Assembly (NCBI GenBank): GCA_029245675.1
Contig: JAQWOV010000016.1
Span: forward strand, 1 to 64,000
Reading direction: 5' to 3'
Length of the DNA: 64,000 nucleotides
Source of the DNA: Acidimicrobiales bacterium
Lineage (GTDB): Bacteria; Actinomycetota; Acidimicrobiia; Acidimicrobiales; MedAcidi-G1
Below are positions 46,121 through 55,544 of this stretch, piece after piece. A program made the position numbers and the translations under genes. The first letter of the stretch is position 1. Every line of letters begins with the position of its first letter. The notes beneath the pieces are model-generated. The model worked only from the letters and a program-made list of their open reading frames with translations. It had not been told where the DNA came from and ran no database searches.

Positions 46121-46797
46121 GACAAAGAGGCGACGAAAGACCTAATCGCATCGGCACATTGATCTGACGCTTTTAAATGAACCATGTGCCCTTGATCAGG
46201 AATCACGACACTCTCATGGACGTTGAGGTCTCTAGAAAACAGTGAAGAAGCAGCAGCAAATCGTTTATCGCGTTCACCAAGAATCACCAAAGTTGATGCA
46301 GAGATATCGGTTAAATGATCAATCACTTCAGAATCAACGTGCATAGATATTTCTTCAACTCCAGGGCCTTGATCAAGCTTCTCTGCACTGGTTCGAACAG
46401 CATCATTCCATTCTTCACGGGCCTCAGCATTTCGAAAACCTGGTCCAGCTGCTATCAAAACAAGACCGGCTATATCTTCAGGGCAGTCAAGAGCATGAGC
46501 GAGAGATAAATAACCGCCAAGACTATGACCGACCAAGACAGCGGGGCGTCCAACCGCATCAAGAACAGCCCGCAGATCAGAAAGCGCATGTTCACGAGAA
46601 TACGAACCAGGGGGCGGAGTGCCGCTTTCGCCGTGACCGCGAAGATCCCAACTCACAGCCATATGGTCAGCAGAAAGGTTCTGAATCAATGGGTTCCAAA
46701 CTGTCCGATCGTTAACCCAACCGTGGGTGAATACAAGCAAAGGACCCGATCCTTGTGAATCAAATCCAATCTGTATGCCGTCGTCCCCCGAAATCAT
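46117..46797 (-). CDS. Alpha/beta-fold hydrolase
   Basis: 226 residues. The oxyanion loop FTHGWV, nucleophile Ser in GHSLGG and late His in DQGHMVH form the catalytic triad with an Asp in GERD. The size suits a small esterase, lactonase or C-C hydrolase. It overlaps the genes on both sides by 4 bases, inside the epoxide hydrolase-FGE operon. Confidence 0.88.
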   Translation of the reverse strand: MISGDDGIQIGFDSQGSGPLLVFTHGWVNDRTVWNPLIQNLSADHMAVSWDLRGHGESGTPPPGSYSREHALSDLRAVLDAVGRPAVLVGHSLGGYLSLAHALDCPEDIAGLVLIAAGPGFRNAEAREEWNDAVRTSAEKLDQGPGVEEISMHVDSEVIDHLTDISASTLVILGERDKRFAAASSLFSRDLNVHESVVIPDQGHMVHLKASDQCADAIRSFVASLS

Positions 46798-47945
46798 CGA
46801 AGCCCTCGAAAGAAATCTTGAACATCGTTAACATAAACTTGGGGTGCTTCAAGAGAAGCAAAATGGCCGCCTTTTTCATGCTCTACCCAAAAAACGACGT
46901 TATGGGAAGATTCCACCCAGCGTCGACGCGCCACAAATAACTCATTCGGAAAAGCTGAAACACCAAGTGGAACATCCCCTAAAGATTCCATAGTCATACC
47001 ATTTGGTTGCCTGTTCTCAAAATAGAAGCGAGTAGATGAATTGATTGTTTCAGTGAACCAGTACACAGAAACGTTTGCCAGAAGAGTGTCACGATCAACT
47101 ATTGAAAATAGATCATCATCATGATCTGTCCAACCGTAAAATTTTTCGCCAATCCAAGAAAGTAATCCCGCCGGAGAGTCATTCAATCCTGTTCCGAGAG
47201 TTTGTGGACGAGTCTCTTGTATCCGGAAATATCCGTTGTCTTCAGCCGCATACCAAGAACTCCTATCAAAATGTTGTTGTTCTGCCGGGGAAATATCTTC
47301 AAAGTCATCATCATTGCCCGCAGGTCCCGCTGCCATCATGTTCACATGGCAACCAACAACTCTGTCTTGATCAAGATGAGCCATGTGGCGAGAAACCATC
47401 GAACCCCAATCTCCACCTTGCACCCCATACTTTTCGTAACCAAGGCGACCCATCAGAGCTACTAAAGCAGACGCAGTACGGTTCACTCCCCATCCCTTTT
47501 CTCTAGGAGGCTCAGACCATCCATAGCCCGGAAGAGAAGGAGCAATTACATGAAATGCATCAGAAGGGTCACCTCCGAAAGCCACCGGATCCGTCAATGG
47601 TTCAATCACTTTAAGAAATTCGGTTACAGACCCAGGCCATCCATGATTCAGAACTAAAGGTAAAGCTTCTTCGTGAGGAGACCTTTGATGTATGAAATGA
47701 AAATTTTGGCCGTCTATTTCAGTTAAACAATGGTCAAAAGAGTTCAGTCGACTCTCAACGGACCGCCAATCAAATTCATTCGCCCAATAATGGGCAAGAT
47801 CTTTTAACCAAGTTTGATCACATCCGTAATCCCACCCGCTATTGGGAATTTGATCAGGCCAACGAGTGGCGTTCAATCGACTTTTCAGATCAGAAATTTG
47901 ATCTTCGGTAACTGAAATTGAGAAAGGGTGAACTTCTTCTGACAC
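46794..47945 (-). CDS. Epoxide hydrolase
   Basis: 383 residues from GTG 47945 with an AAGGA ribosome site; an upstream TTG at 47972 is less likely. The N-terminal EHN domain (PFSISVTEDQISDLKSRLNATRWPD) and the alpha/beta core with HGWPGS, the nucleophile Asp in GGDWGS and the final His in KGGHFAS match microsomal-type epoxide hydrolases that hydrate epoxides to diols. First gene of the minus-strand operon that also carries the alpha/beta hydrolase and FGE. Confidence 0.9.
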   Translation of the reverse strand: MSEEVHPFSISVTEDQISDLKSRLNATRWPDQIPNSGWDYGCDQTWLKDLAHYWANEFDWRSVESRLNSFDHCLTEIDGQNFHFIHQRSPHEEALPLVLNHGWPGSVTEFLKVIEPLTDPVAFGGDPSDAFHVIAPSLPGYGWSEPPREKGWGVNRTASALVALMGRLGYEKYGVQGGDWGSMVSRHMAHLDQDRVVGCHVNMMAAGPAGNDDDFEDISPAEQQHFDRSSWYAAEDNGYFRIQETRPQTLGTGLNDSPAGLLSWIGEKFYGWTDHDDDLFSIVDRDTLLANVSVYWFTETINSSTRFYFENRQPNGMTMESLGDVPLGVSAFPNELFVARRRWVESSHNVVFWVEHEKGGHFASLEAPQVYVNDVQDFFRGLR

Positions 47946-48012
47946 TTTGAATCCTTTTGGCTTAATTATCAAAATCGTACTCTGCTTCTTTCCTAAGGTA
48001 GGAGCCCGGTAC

Positions 48013-48018
48013 TAAGTT
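48013..48018 (+). promoter_or_regulatory. -10 box of a leaderless promoter for SDR gene
   Basis: TAAGTT is followed by 6 bases and the ATG at 48025; no ribosome site. Confidence 0.45.
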
Positions 48019-48024
48019 ACAAGT

Positions 48025-48837
48025 ATGAAAATAAATAATGCACAAGTTTTAGTCACTGGAGGATCCCGCGGGATCGGAGCGGCACTAGCCCGCGAATATT
48101 CAGCAAAAGGGGCACGAGTAATCGTGACGGCTCGATCAGAAGAAGATTTAGAAAGAGTTGCCACAGAAATTAATGGTGTAGCTCACATGGCAGATTTAAG
48201 TACTACAGAAACTGTAGATAACTTAATTCAAGAAATTGAGTCACTTTATGGGCCGATAGACGTACTAGTGAATAACGCTGGGGTAGAAACAGTTAACCCT
48301 GTAGCCACTGTTGCTACAGAAGACATTCGAACAGCAGCGCGAATAAACCTTGAAACCCCCATGGTATTAACACGTCAAGTATTGCCAGGAATGATAGAAC
48401 GAGGAAGAGGCGCTTTGGTTTATTTATCTTCTCTCGCAGGTACATCCGGTTTCGCAGGAATGGGCCCGTATTGCGCCACAAAAGCAGGTTTGAACAATTT
48501 TGTTGCCGCTTTACGCATAGAACTTAAAAACACGCCAATTCATGCAACTCTCGTAGCTCCTGGGCCGGTTGATACACGCATGTGGGATGCAGTTGAGACC
48601 GCCTCAGAAAGTATTCAACGTTCTGTCCAAAGATTTGAAAATCTCGGCCTTCTACCTAAAACCACACCTGAAAAACTAGCTAAGCGAGTTGTCTCAGCTA
48701 CCCAGAACAAAAGCCGTCACGTGCGTCATCCACGTCGTTTAGCGCTCAACTTTTGGTTAGGAGAAGCCCCACGGCGAATTACAGAAGCATCAATGATTGG
48801 AGTTAAATTTGACCCGCTTGATTATGTGAAGAATTAA
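48025..48837 (+). CDS. Short-chain dehydrogenase/reductase
   Basis: 270 residues. TGGSRGIGAALA is the cofactor loop, NNAGVET the core motif, YLSSLAG and YCATKAGLNNF supply Ser, Tyr and Lys. The C-terminus is longer (NKSRHVRHPRRLALNFWLGEAPRRI) and basic-hydrophobic, as in SDRs that act on lipophilic substrates. Divergent from the epoxide hydrolase operon. Confidence 0.9.
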   Translation: MKINNAQVLVTGGSRGIGAALAREYSAKGARVIVTARSEEDLERVATEINGVAHMADLSTTETVDNLIQEIESLYGPIDVLVNNAGVETVNPVATVATEDIRTAARINLETPMVLTRQVLPGMIERGRGALVYLSSLAGTSGFAGMGPYCATKAGLNNFVAALRIELKNTPIHATLVAPGPVDTRMWDAVETASESIQRSVQRFENLGLLPKTTPEKLAKRVVSATQNKSRHVRHPRRLALNFWLGEAPRRITEASMIGVKFDPLDYVKN

Positions 48838-49877
48838 GCGTGTTCAGCTAATTCTCGGAGTTTGCCTAACGTACGTGCTGCGTCGCCTCCAACAGCATTC
48901 ACGTTCAGCGAAGTCACCCCAGCCTCTTTATAAGCAGCTAAACGATCCACGATGTAAGCCTCGTCACCACACAAAGTTGTATTTTCAATCAACTCCGCTG
49001 GTAAAGCAGCCATAGCATCTTCTCTTCGTCCATCTAGATAAGCATCTTGAACAGCTATAGCTTCATCTGCAAAACCATAATCCCGACAAACATCGTTATA
49101 AAAGTTTTTACCTCTTGCGCCCATCCCGCCGATGTATAGAGCAGCGCTAGGGCGAGCAAAATCTCGATACTGTGCGGCGTCATCACCAATGGCAACAATC
49201 CCACCAGCCACAACGTCGAACTCTCCCAACGAAGGATCGCGACGAGCTAATCCAGCTTTTACAGGTTCCCCCCAAATTAGATGCATACGTTCTGGGTACA
49301 CCAAGAAAGGCAACCATCCATCGGTACTTGCAGCAGTTTCTTCAACACTCTTACTGCCTAGCGCTGCGATATAAATCGGAATATAGTCACGCACCATATG
49401 GTTAATAATCTTTAGAGGTTTACCTAACCCTGTGCCCTGCTCAGGAGGCAAAGGCAAAGTGAAAACTTTTCCTTCGAACTCAAGTTTCTCCCGCTTCCAC
49501 GCCATGCGACAAATAGAAACAATTTCCTTTATACGAGTAAGCGGCATTGAATATGGCATCCCATGAAATCCCTCGATTACTTGAGGGCCAGAAGCACCAA
49601 GACCTAGAGAAAAACGGCCACCAGATAGTGCATCAAGCCCCGCCGCTGTTTGAGCGAGCAAAGCCGGAGTACGGCTATAGGTATTGAGAATGCCACTCGC
49701 TAGTTCAATAGTGTCAGTGGTGGCAGCTAGATAGCCCAACAAACTTACAGCATCTAATCCGTAAGCCTCAGGTATCCAAATTTTGTCAACACCGGCAGCC
49801 TCAAGCTCGCGAGCCTGAGCAGCAGCTTCATTTGGATCGGTCGAATAGTTAAGAAGAGTTGTAATACGCATCCACAT
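48834..49877 (-). CDS. LLM-class F420-dependent oxidoreductase
   Basis: 347 residues, luciferase-like TIM barrel. IWIPEAYGLDAVSLLGYLA, IELASGILNTYSRTPALLAQTA and FSLGLGASGPQVIEGFHG are the F420-binding signatures of the actinobacterial MSMEG-type family. It is a single gene, convergent (stop overlap) with the SDR. Not closely similar to the shorter LLM gene at 27054, so they probably act on different substrates. Confidence 0.88.
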   Translation of the reverse strand: MWMRITTLLNYSTDPNEAAAQARELEAAGVDKIWIPEAYGLDAVSLLGYLAATTDTIELASGILNTYSRTPALLAQTAAGLDALSGGRFSLGLGASGPQVIEGFHGMPYSMPLTRIKEIVSICRMAWKREKLEFEGKVFTLPLPPEQGTGLGKPLKIINHMVRDYIPIYIAALGSKSVEETAASTDGWLPFLVYPERMHLIWGEPVKAGLARRDPSLGEFDVVAGGIVAIGDDAAQYRDFARPSAALYIGGMGARGKNFYNDVCRDYGFADEAIAVQDAYLDGRREDAMAALPAELIENTTLCGDEAYIVDRLAAYKEAGVTSLNVNAVGGDAARTLGKLRELAEHA

Positions 49878-50003
49878 ATCATTGCATCCATATTCCTTAA
49901 ATGATCAATCGGGCAGACCTCAAAGATCCCTTTAAATAGGTAAAAAATCTTTAATTCACGGGTCATCAGTCACATCAATTCCCAATAATGACAAATCCTC
50001 ACC

Positions 50004-50009
50004 TACGAT
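50004..50009 (+). promoter_or_regulatory. -10 box of a leaderless promoter for the mut operon
   Basis: TACGAT is followed by 6 bases and the mutA ATG at 50016, with no ribosome site. Confidence 0.5.
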
Positions 50010-50015
50010 TTAAAG

Positions 50016-51386
50016 ATGTCGGATTTCACTCCACTGCCATTGGCCAATGAATTTGAACAAGTTTCTAATTCAGATTGGGTTGCCCTTGCAGAAAAAACTT
50101 TAAAAGAAGGATCGCTGGAATCATTAACTACAACGACTGCTGATGGAATATCAGTTAAACCGCTTTACTCGGCAGCAGACAGTATCGGAAGAGTCGCTTC
50201 ACCAGGAAGCACCACCTGGGACATTCGTGCATTAATTATGGCGGCAACCCCAGAAGCCGCAAACAAAGTAGCGCTTGAAGAATTAATGAAAGGTTCAACC
50301 TCACTGCTTCTAGACCTCTTCGCTATTGGATCTTCAGACCTTCGCCACATTTTGAGCGATGTATACCCAGAGATGACAAGCATTTCGCTGCATCCCAGCC
50401 CTTATGGAGTAGAAGTAGCAGCGGACCTATTAAACCTCTGGGACAGCAAAGACTTTTCTTCATGTAAAGGCGACCTCGGACTTGATCCGTTGGGTGTTTC
50501 TTCTCGCTATGGAGGAACACCTAACTGGGATGGAATAGTTAATGCCGTAAATTCCACACTTGATCATCCTGGCATTCATCCAATCACTGTCGATTCCACG
50601 GTCTACGCCGAAGCAGGAGCAAGTGAAGCATGGGAACTCGCTTGTTCACTAGCCACAGGAGTCGCCTATTTAAGACATTTGCAAGACAATGGAATAGAGC
50701 CTAAAAATGCAGCAACCTCCTTTGCCTTCACTTACTCAGCTGATATTGATCAATTCCTCACTATGGCCAAATTTCGTGCAGCACGACACCTCTGGCAACA
50801 AGTGCAGCAGCATTGCGATATAGACCCAACCCCTCAACACCAGACTGCCGTCACTTCAGCAGCGATGCTGACCCGCTCTGACCCATGGATGAATCTTCTA
50901 CGTACGACAGTTGCTGCATTTGCTGCAGGGACCAGCGGAGCAAATGCAGTTACGTCACGCCCCTTTGATACGCCGTTAGGTCAACCCGATGAATTTGGGC
51001 AGCGTCTCGCTCGAAACACGCAACTATTACTCACAGAAGAAAGCGGCCTAGCCCAGGTAAAAGATCCAGGAGGAGGATCCTGGTATCTCGAAAACCTAAC
51101 AAAAGAACTCACTGAAGAATCTTGGAAACGGTTTCAAGCCATAGAAGCTGAAGGCGGCATGGAAGTTGCCCTAGCTAATGGAAAAATACTGACGGAAATA
51201 GAAGCCACATGGGAAGCACGTAAAGAACGTTTGGAATCAGGAAAAGCATCTTTAATAGGTGTAAACATTTATCCAAATTCCGATGAGAAACAATTAACCC
51301 GGACTCCTTTTTCTCATACGCCAAATGGCCCATTTCAACTGCGTCGTTGGTCCGAGCCATTTGAAGAGTCAGGAACCAAGTCATGA
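50016..51386 (+). CDS. mutA: Methylmalonyl-CoA mutase small subunit
   Basis: 456 residues. The non-catalytic chain of the heterodimeric mutase: the substrate-barrel region is recognisable but shortened at the C-terminus, lacking the B12-binding DxHxxG. The stop overlaps the mutB start (ATGA). It stabilises the catalytic subunit that converts methylmalonyl-CoA to succinyl-CoA in propionyl-CoA use. Confidence 0.9.
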   Translation: MSDFTPLPLANEFEQVSNSDWVALAEKTLKEGSLESLTTTTADGISVKPLYSAADSIGRVASPGSTTWDIRALIMAATPEAANKVALEELMKGSTSLLLDLFAIGSSDLRHILSDVYPEMTSISLHPSPYGVEVAADLLNLWDSKDFSSCKGDLGLDPLGVSSRYGGTPNWDGIVNAVNSTLDHPGIHPITVDSTVYAEAGASEAWELACSLATGVAYLRHLQDNGIEPKNAATSFAFTYSADIDQFLTMAKFRAARHLWQQVQQHCDIDPTPQHQTAVTSAAMLTRSDPWMNLLRTTVAAFAAGTSGANAVTSRPFDTPLGQPDEFGQRLARNTQLLLTEESGLAQVKDPGGGSWYLENLTKELTEESWKRFQAIEAEGGMEVALANGKILTEIEATWEARKERLESGKASLIGVNIYPNSDEKQLTRTPFSHTPNGPFQLRRWSEPFEESGTKS

Positions 51387-53497
51387 TTCCAGATTTCTCT
51401 ACGATCAGCATGCAGGAACAAGAGTTAGAAGTTCCCGAAAATAATGAAACGTTCAGCACCCCAGAACAAATTGATGTACGTCGCTACTCAACAGAAAATG
51501 ACATCGCCGAGTTTGACTTTCTTAATACATGGCCAGGATTTCCACCATATTTAAGGGGTCCATATCCCACGATGTACACAAACCAGCCATGGACAGTTAG
51601 ACAGTATGCAGGATTTTCAACCGCTGAAGAATCAAATGCTTTTTACCGCCGCAATCTTGAAGCAGGACAACGCGGTCTTTCAGTAGCTTTTGATTTAGCA
51701 ACTCACCGAGGTTATGACAGCGACCATCCTCGAGTAGCCGGAGACGTCGGTATGGCCGGAGTAGCCATAGATTCGATTCTGGACATGCGGGCTTTATTTG
51801 AAGGAATACCTCTCGATCAAATGAGTGTCTCATTCACAATGAATGGAGCTGTATTACCAATTTTGGCTTTTTACGTAGCGGTAGCGGAAGAACAAGGAGT
51901 TTCTCCGGATCAACTCACAGGAACTATTCAGAACGACATTTTGAAAGAATTCATGGTTCGAAATACCTACATCTATCCGCCAGGGCCATCAATGCGTATC
52001 GTCTCAGACATTATTGAGTGGTCTAGCAAGGAGATGCCAAAGTTCAATCCAATCTCCATTTCGGGCTATCACATACAGGAAGCAGGAGCGACCGCCGATC
52101 TGGAGTTGGCGTACACACTGGCAGATGGCATTGAATATGTTCGAGCCGCAATAGAGGCAGGCCTTGATGTAGATGCTTTCGCCCCCAGATTGAGTTTCTT
52201 TTGGGGCATTGGAATGAACTTCTTCATGGAAGTCGCAAAGCTAAGAGCCGGGCGTCTTCTTTGGGCTCGTTTGATGAAACAGTTCAATCCGCAAAACCCG
52301 AAATCACTATCGTTGCGGACGCACTGTCAGACATCCGGATGGAGTTTGACCGCTCAAGACCCTTATAACAATGTGGTTCGCACCTGCATTGAAGCAATGG
52401 CGGCAACGCAAGGACACACTCAATCTCTCCACACAAATGCATTAGATGAAGCATTAGCGCTACCGTCAGACTTTTCAGCCCACATTGCTCGTAACACGCA
52501 ACTCTTTTTGCAAGAAGAAAGCGACACTTGCCGAGTTGTAGACCCATGGGGAGGTAGCTACCACGTAGAAAAATTAACCCATGATCTTGCTAACCGAGCT
52601 TGGGAACACATAACAGAAATCGAAGACACCGGTGGAATGGCTGCAGCAATTGAAGCAGGCATACCGAAAATGCGAATCGAAGAATCGGCAGCACGTATAC
52701 AAGCTCGAATTGATTCAGGGCGACAGGTAGTGATTGGTGTGAATCGCTACCAACTTGAACAAGAAGAAGAAATCGATGTCTTACGAGTCGACAATGCCCA
52801 AGTTCGTGCTGACCAAATCAGAAGACTAGAGCGTTTAAAAAATGAACGTAATACTGAAAAATGTGATCAAGAACTCGCAGCTCTCACACATTGTGCAGAG
52901 ACCGGCGAAGGTAACTTGCTAGCGTTAGCAGTTAACGCTGCTCGAGCGCACGCTACGGTCGGTGAAATAAGCGAAGCTATAGAAAAAGTGTATGGTCGTC
53001 ATATAGCGGAGGTAAGAACAATTTCTGGAGTATTTAGTTCCGAAGCAGGGGACGAAGAAGCAGTACAAACTGCCCGAATTCAAGTAGCAGAATTCGAATC
53101 TCAGCATGGGCGTCAACCAAGAATTTTGGTAGCCAAGATGGGTCAAGACGGTCATGACCGAGGACAAAAAGTAGTTTCCACTGCCTTCGCAGATTTAGGA
53201 TTTGATGTCGATATCGGTCCTTTATTTTCCACTCCAGCAGAAGTAGCGCGCCAAGCAGTAGAAAACGATGTTCATGTTGTAGGGGTGAGCTCAATGACAG
53301 CAAGCCACTTAACCCTCGTACCTGAGCTACGCGCAGAACTACAAAATCTTGGACGTGAAGACATAGCCATAGTTGTAGGCGGAGTTATACCCGCACAAGA
53401 TCACGAAGCTTTATTAGCGGCAGGAGCATCAGCTATCTTCCCTCCCGGCACTGTCATCGCTGGAGCAGCCACAGAATTAATAAAGAAGCTGAAGTGA
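51383..53497 (+). CDS. mutB: Methylmalonyl-CoA mutase large subunit
   Basis: 704 residues. The N-terminal (beta/alpha)8 barrel binds the CoA substrate ([18 protein letters not shown]), and the C-terminal B12 domain has the base-off motif GQDGHDRG with Asp589 and His591, the cobalt ligand. It forms succinyl-CoA from methylmalonyl-CoA; propionyl-CoA from odd-chain acids, branched amino acids or DMSP-derived acrylate could feed it. Overlaps mutA and meaB by 4 bases each. Confidence 0.95.
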   Translation: MIPDFSTISMQEQELEVPENNETFSTPEQIDVRRYSTENDIAEFDFLNTWPGFPPYLRGPYPTMYTNQPWTVRQYAGFSTAEESNAFYRRNLEAGQRGLSVAFDLATHRGYDSDHPRVAGDVGMAGVAIDSILDMRALFEGIPLDQMSVSFTMNGAVLPILAFYVAVAEEQGVSPDQLTGTIQNDILKEFMVRNTYIYPPGPSMRIVSDIIEWSSKEMPKFNPISISGYHIQEAGATADLELAYTLADGIEYVRAAIEAGLDVDAFAPRLSFFWGIGMNFFMEVAKLRAGRLLWARLMKQFNPQNPKSLSLRTHCQTSGWSLTAQDPYNNVVRTCIEAMAATQGHTQSLHTNALDEALALPSDFSAHIARNTQLFLQEESDTCRVVDPWGGSYHVEKLTHDLANRAWEHITEIEDTGGMAAAIEAGIPKMRIEESAARIQARIDSGRQVVIGVNRYQLEQEEEIDVLRVDNAQVRADQIRRLERLKNERNTEKCDQELAALTHCAETGEGNLLALAVNAARAHATVGEISEAIEKVYGRHIAEVRTISGVFSSEAGDEEAVQTARIQVAEFESQHGRQPRILVAKMGQDGHDRGQKVVSTAFADLGFDVDIGPLFSTPAEVARQAVENDVHVVGVSSMTASHLTLVPELRAELQNLGREDIAIVVGGVIPAQDHEALLAAGASAIFPPGTVIAGAATELIKKLK

Positions 53498-54477
53498 AAG
53501 CAAAGGTTGAAGATCTAGTAACTGGCGTAAAGGAAGGTGACCGCGCAGTTATCGGACAGGCAATCACTTTAGTCGAATCATCTCTAACTGAAGATCAGCA
53601 AACTGCTCACATCTTGTTAGAAGAGTTGCTTCCGCGTACCGGCACTGCTCATCGGATTGGAATCACAGGAGCGCCTGGCGTAGGGAAATCTACTTTAATT
53701 GAATCACTTGGAACTCAACTTACCGATTCTGGGCATCAAGTTGCCGTCCTCGCTGTCGACCCTACGAGCACCATAACAAAAGGCTCAATTCTCGGTGACA
53801 AAACCCGTATGTCAAAACTTGCTAATGACCCTGCAGCCTTCATACGTCCTTCTCCTAGCGCCGGGACACTCGGGGGAGTAGCTCGAACAACTCGCGAAAC
53901 AATGGTGATTCTTGAAGCCGCAGGTTATGACGTGGTGATTGTAGAAACTGTTGGAGTTGGTCAGTCAGAAACAGAAATCGCCAGCATGGTAGACACGTTC
54001 TTAGCGCTCCTACTACCAGGAGCAGGAGATGAATTACAGGGAATCAAAAAAGGCGTTCTTGAACTCGCTGACTTGATCGCAGTAAATAAAGCAGACGGCG
54101 ACAATTTACAGCGTGCCCGCAATTCTGTGAATGATTACACGATGGCTTTACGCCTGACCAGATCCATTAATCAGAGTTGGAAGCCAAAGGTGACGATGGT
54201 CAGCGGGCTGACAGGCGAGGGGCTTGCAGATCTATGGGTGACCATCACTAATCACCGTCAGACATTGACTGAAAGTGGTGATTGGGAAAAGAAACGTAGT
54301 GAGCAGCGTTTGTCATGGATGTGGTCAACAATAGAGAACCATATTGTTTCAGGAATCCGAAGCCACTCTGGAGTAACGCAAATCCTAGAAAAAGTAGAAC
54401 ATGAAGTTACATCAGGAGTGATGAATCCAAGACGTGGAGCAGAAGAAGTTCTTAAAGTTTTTGAGTCTCGTAGTTAA
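53494..54477 (+). CDS. meaB: Methylmalonyl-CoA mutase-associated GTPase
   Basis: 327 residues from GTG. The G3E-type GTPase loads or protects adenosylcobalamin of the mutase. Walker A GAPGVGKS (59-66), [10 protein letters not shown] (switch) and NKADGD are visible. It overlaps mutB by 4 bases, and its stop overlaps that of the convergent nrdB. Confidence 0.94.
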   Translation: MKAKVEDLVTGVKEGDRAVIGQAITLVESSLTEDQQTAHILLEELLPRTGTAHRIGITGAPGVGKSTLIESLGTQLTDSGHQVAVLAVDPTSTITKGSILGDKTRMSKLANDPAAFIRPSPSAGTLGGVARTTRETMVILEAAGYDVVIVETVGVGQSETEIASMVDTFLALLLPGAGDELQGIKKGVLELADLIAVNKADGDNLQRARNSVNDYTMALRLTRSINQSWKPKVTMVSGLTGEGLADLWVTITNHRQTLTESGDWEKKRSEQRLSWMWSTIENHIVSGIRSHSGVTQILEKVEHEVTSGVMNPRRGAEEVLKVFESRS

Positions 54478-55544
54478 AACTCTTCGTCAAATGCCACGTC
54501 GCCAGACACGCCTGTTTGGTAAGCAGCAACAGTGCGTTCAAAGAAGTTAGTTAATTCTTGAACATCTTGAAGATCCATAAACCCAAATGGATTTTTTGAG
54601 TTGTATCTTTTCTCAAGACCTAACTGAAGGAGTCGTTGATCAGCCACAAACTGTAAATATTCACGTGTGTCTACAGTAGAAAGACCAGAAATCCCTTGGC
54701 CGAGTAGATCTTCAGCAAACTGGTATTCACATTCAACGGCTTCTTCTAACATCTCAACAATTCGTTCTTTAAGATCTTCATCAAAAAGTTCTGGTTCCTC
54801 GGCCCGAACAGTCTCAACGACAGCAAAAGCAAAGTTCATATGACAGCTTTCGTCGCGGAAAACCCAGTTTGTTCCAGCGGCTAAGCCATTCAGAAGCCCT
54901 TTTGATCGAAGGAAATATACGTACGCAAAAGCTGCAAAGAAGAAAAGCCCTTCAATGCATGCAGCAAAACAGACGAGATTCAATAAAAACTTTTTACGAT
55001 CTTCTAAACTGTTCAACTCTTCTAACTCGTCAATTGATCCAATCCACTTAAAACAAAAATCTGCCTTTTTCTTAATCGAAGGAATGTTGTGAATAGCGGC
55101 AAAGGCTTCTTCGCGTTCCGCGTGATCAGGAATGTAATTATCAAGCAACGTCAAATAGAACTGGACATGAAGAGCCTCTTCATAAAGTTGCCGAGAAAGA
55201 TACATCCTTGCCTCTGGGGCATTGATGTGTTTGTAAAGATTCAAAACCAGATTGTTGGCAACAATTGAATCTCCAGTAGCAAAAAACGCTACAAGCCTTG
55301 ACACAAGATGCTTCTCAGCAGGATCAAGTTTTCTATCAAGATCTGGAATGTCATCAGTAAAATCTATTTCATCTACCGTCCACGTATTTTTGATTGCATC
55401 CTGATACATCTCATAAAACAATGGGTATCTCATCGGACGAAGGGTGAGATCAAATCCTGGATCTAAGATATTTCCCCGAAATGTCTCTGTCGTTTGAGCG
55501 GGAATTTCGTCGTGTTCCTCAAAGGGTTGTTCTACAAGAGCCAT
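54474..55544 (-). CDS. nrdB: Ribonucleoside-diphosphate reductase, beta subunit (class I)
   Basis: 356 residues from the ATG at 55544, which overlaps the nrdA stop (TAATG); a GTG 9 bases upstream is possible. It holds the di-iron site and radical: EKHLVSRLVAFFATGD, EALHVQFY with Glu, His and the radical Tyr at +7, and RDESCHMNFA. The retained Tyr shows the class Ia/Ib type, not the Tyr-less Ic type. Confidence 0.95.
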   Translation of the reverse strand: MALVEQPFEEHDEIPAQTTETFRGNILDPGFDLTLRPMRYPLFYEMYQDAIKNTWTVDEIDFTDDIPDLDRKLDPAEKHLVSRLVAFFATGDSIVANNLVLNLYKHINAPEARMYLSRQLYEEALHVQFYLTLLDNYIPDHAEREEAFAAIHNIPSIKKKADFCFKWIGSIDELEELNSLEDRKKFLLNLVCFAACIEGLFFFAAFAYVYFLRSKGLLNGLAAGTNWVFRDESCHMNFAFAVVETVRAEEPELFDEDLKERIVEMLEEAVECEYQFAEDLLGQGISGLSTVDTREYLQFVADQRLLQLGLEKRYNSKNPFGFMDLQDVQELTNFFERTVAAYQTGVSGDVAFDEEF

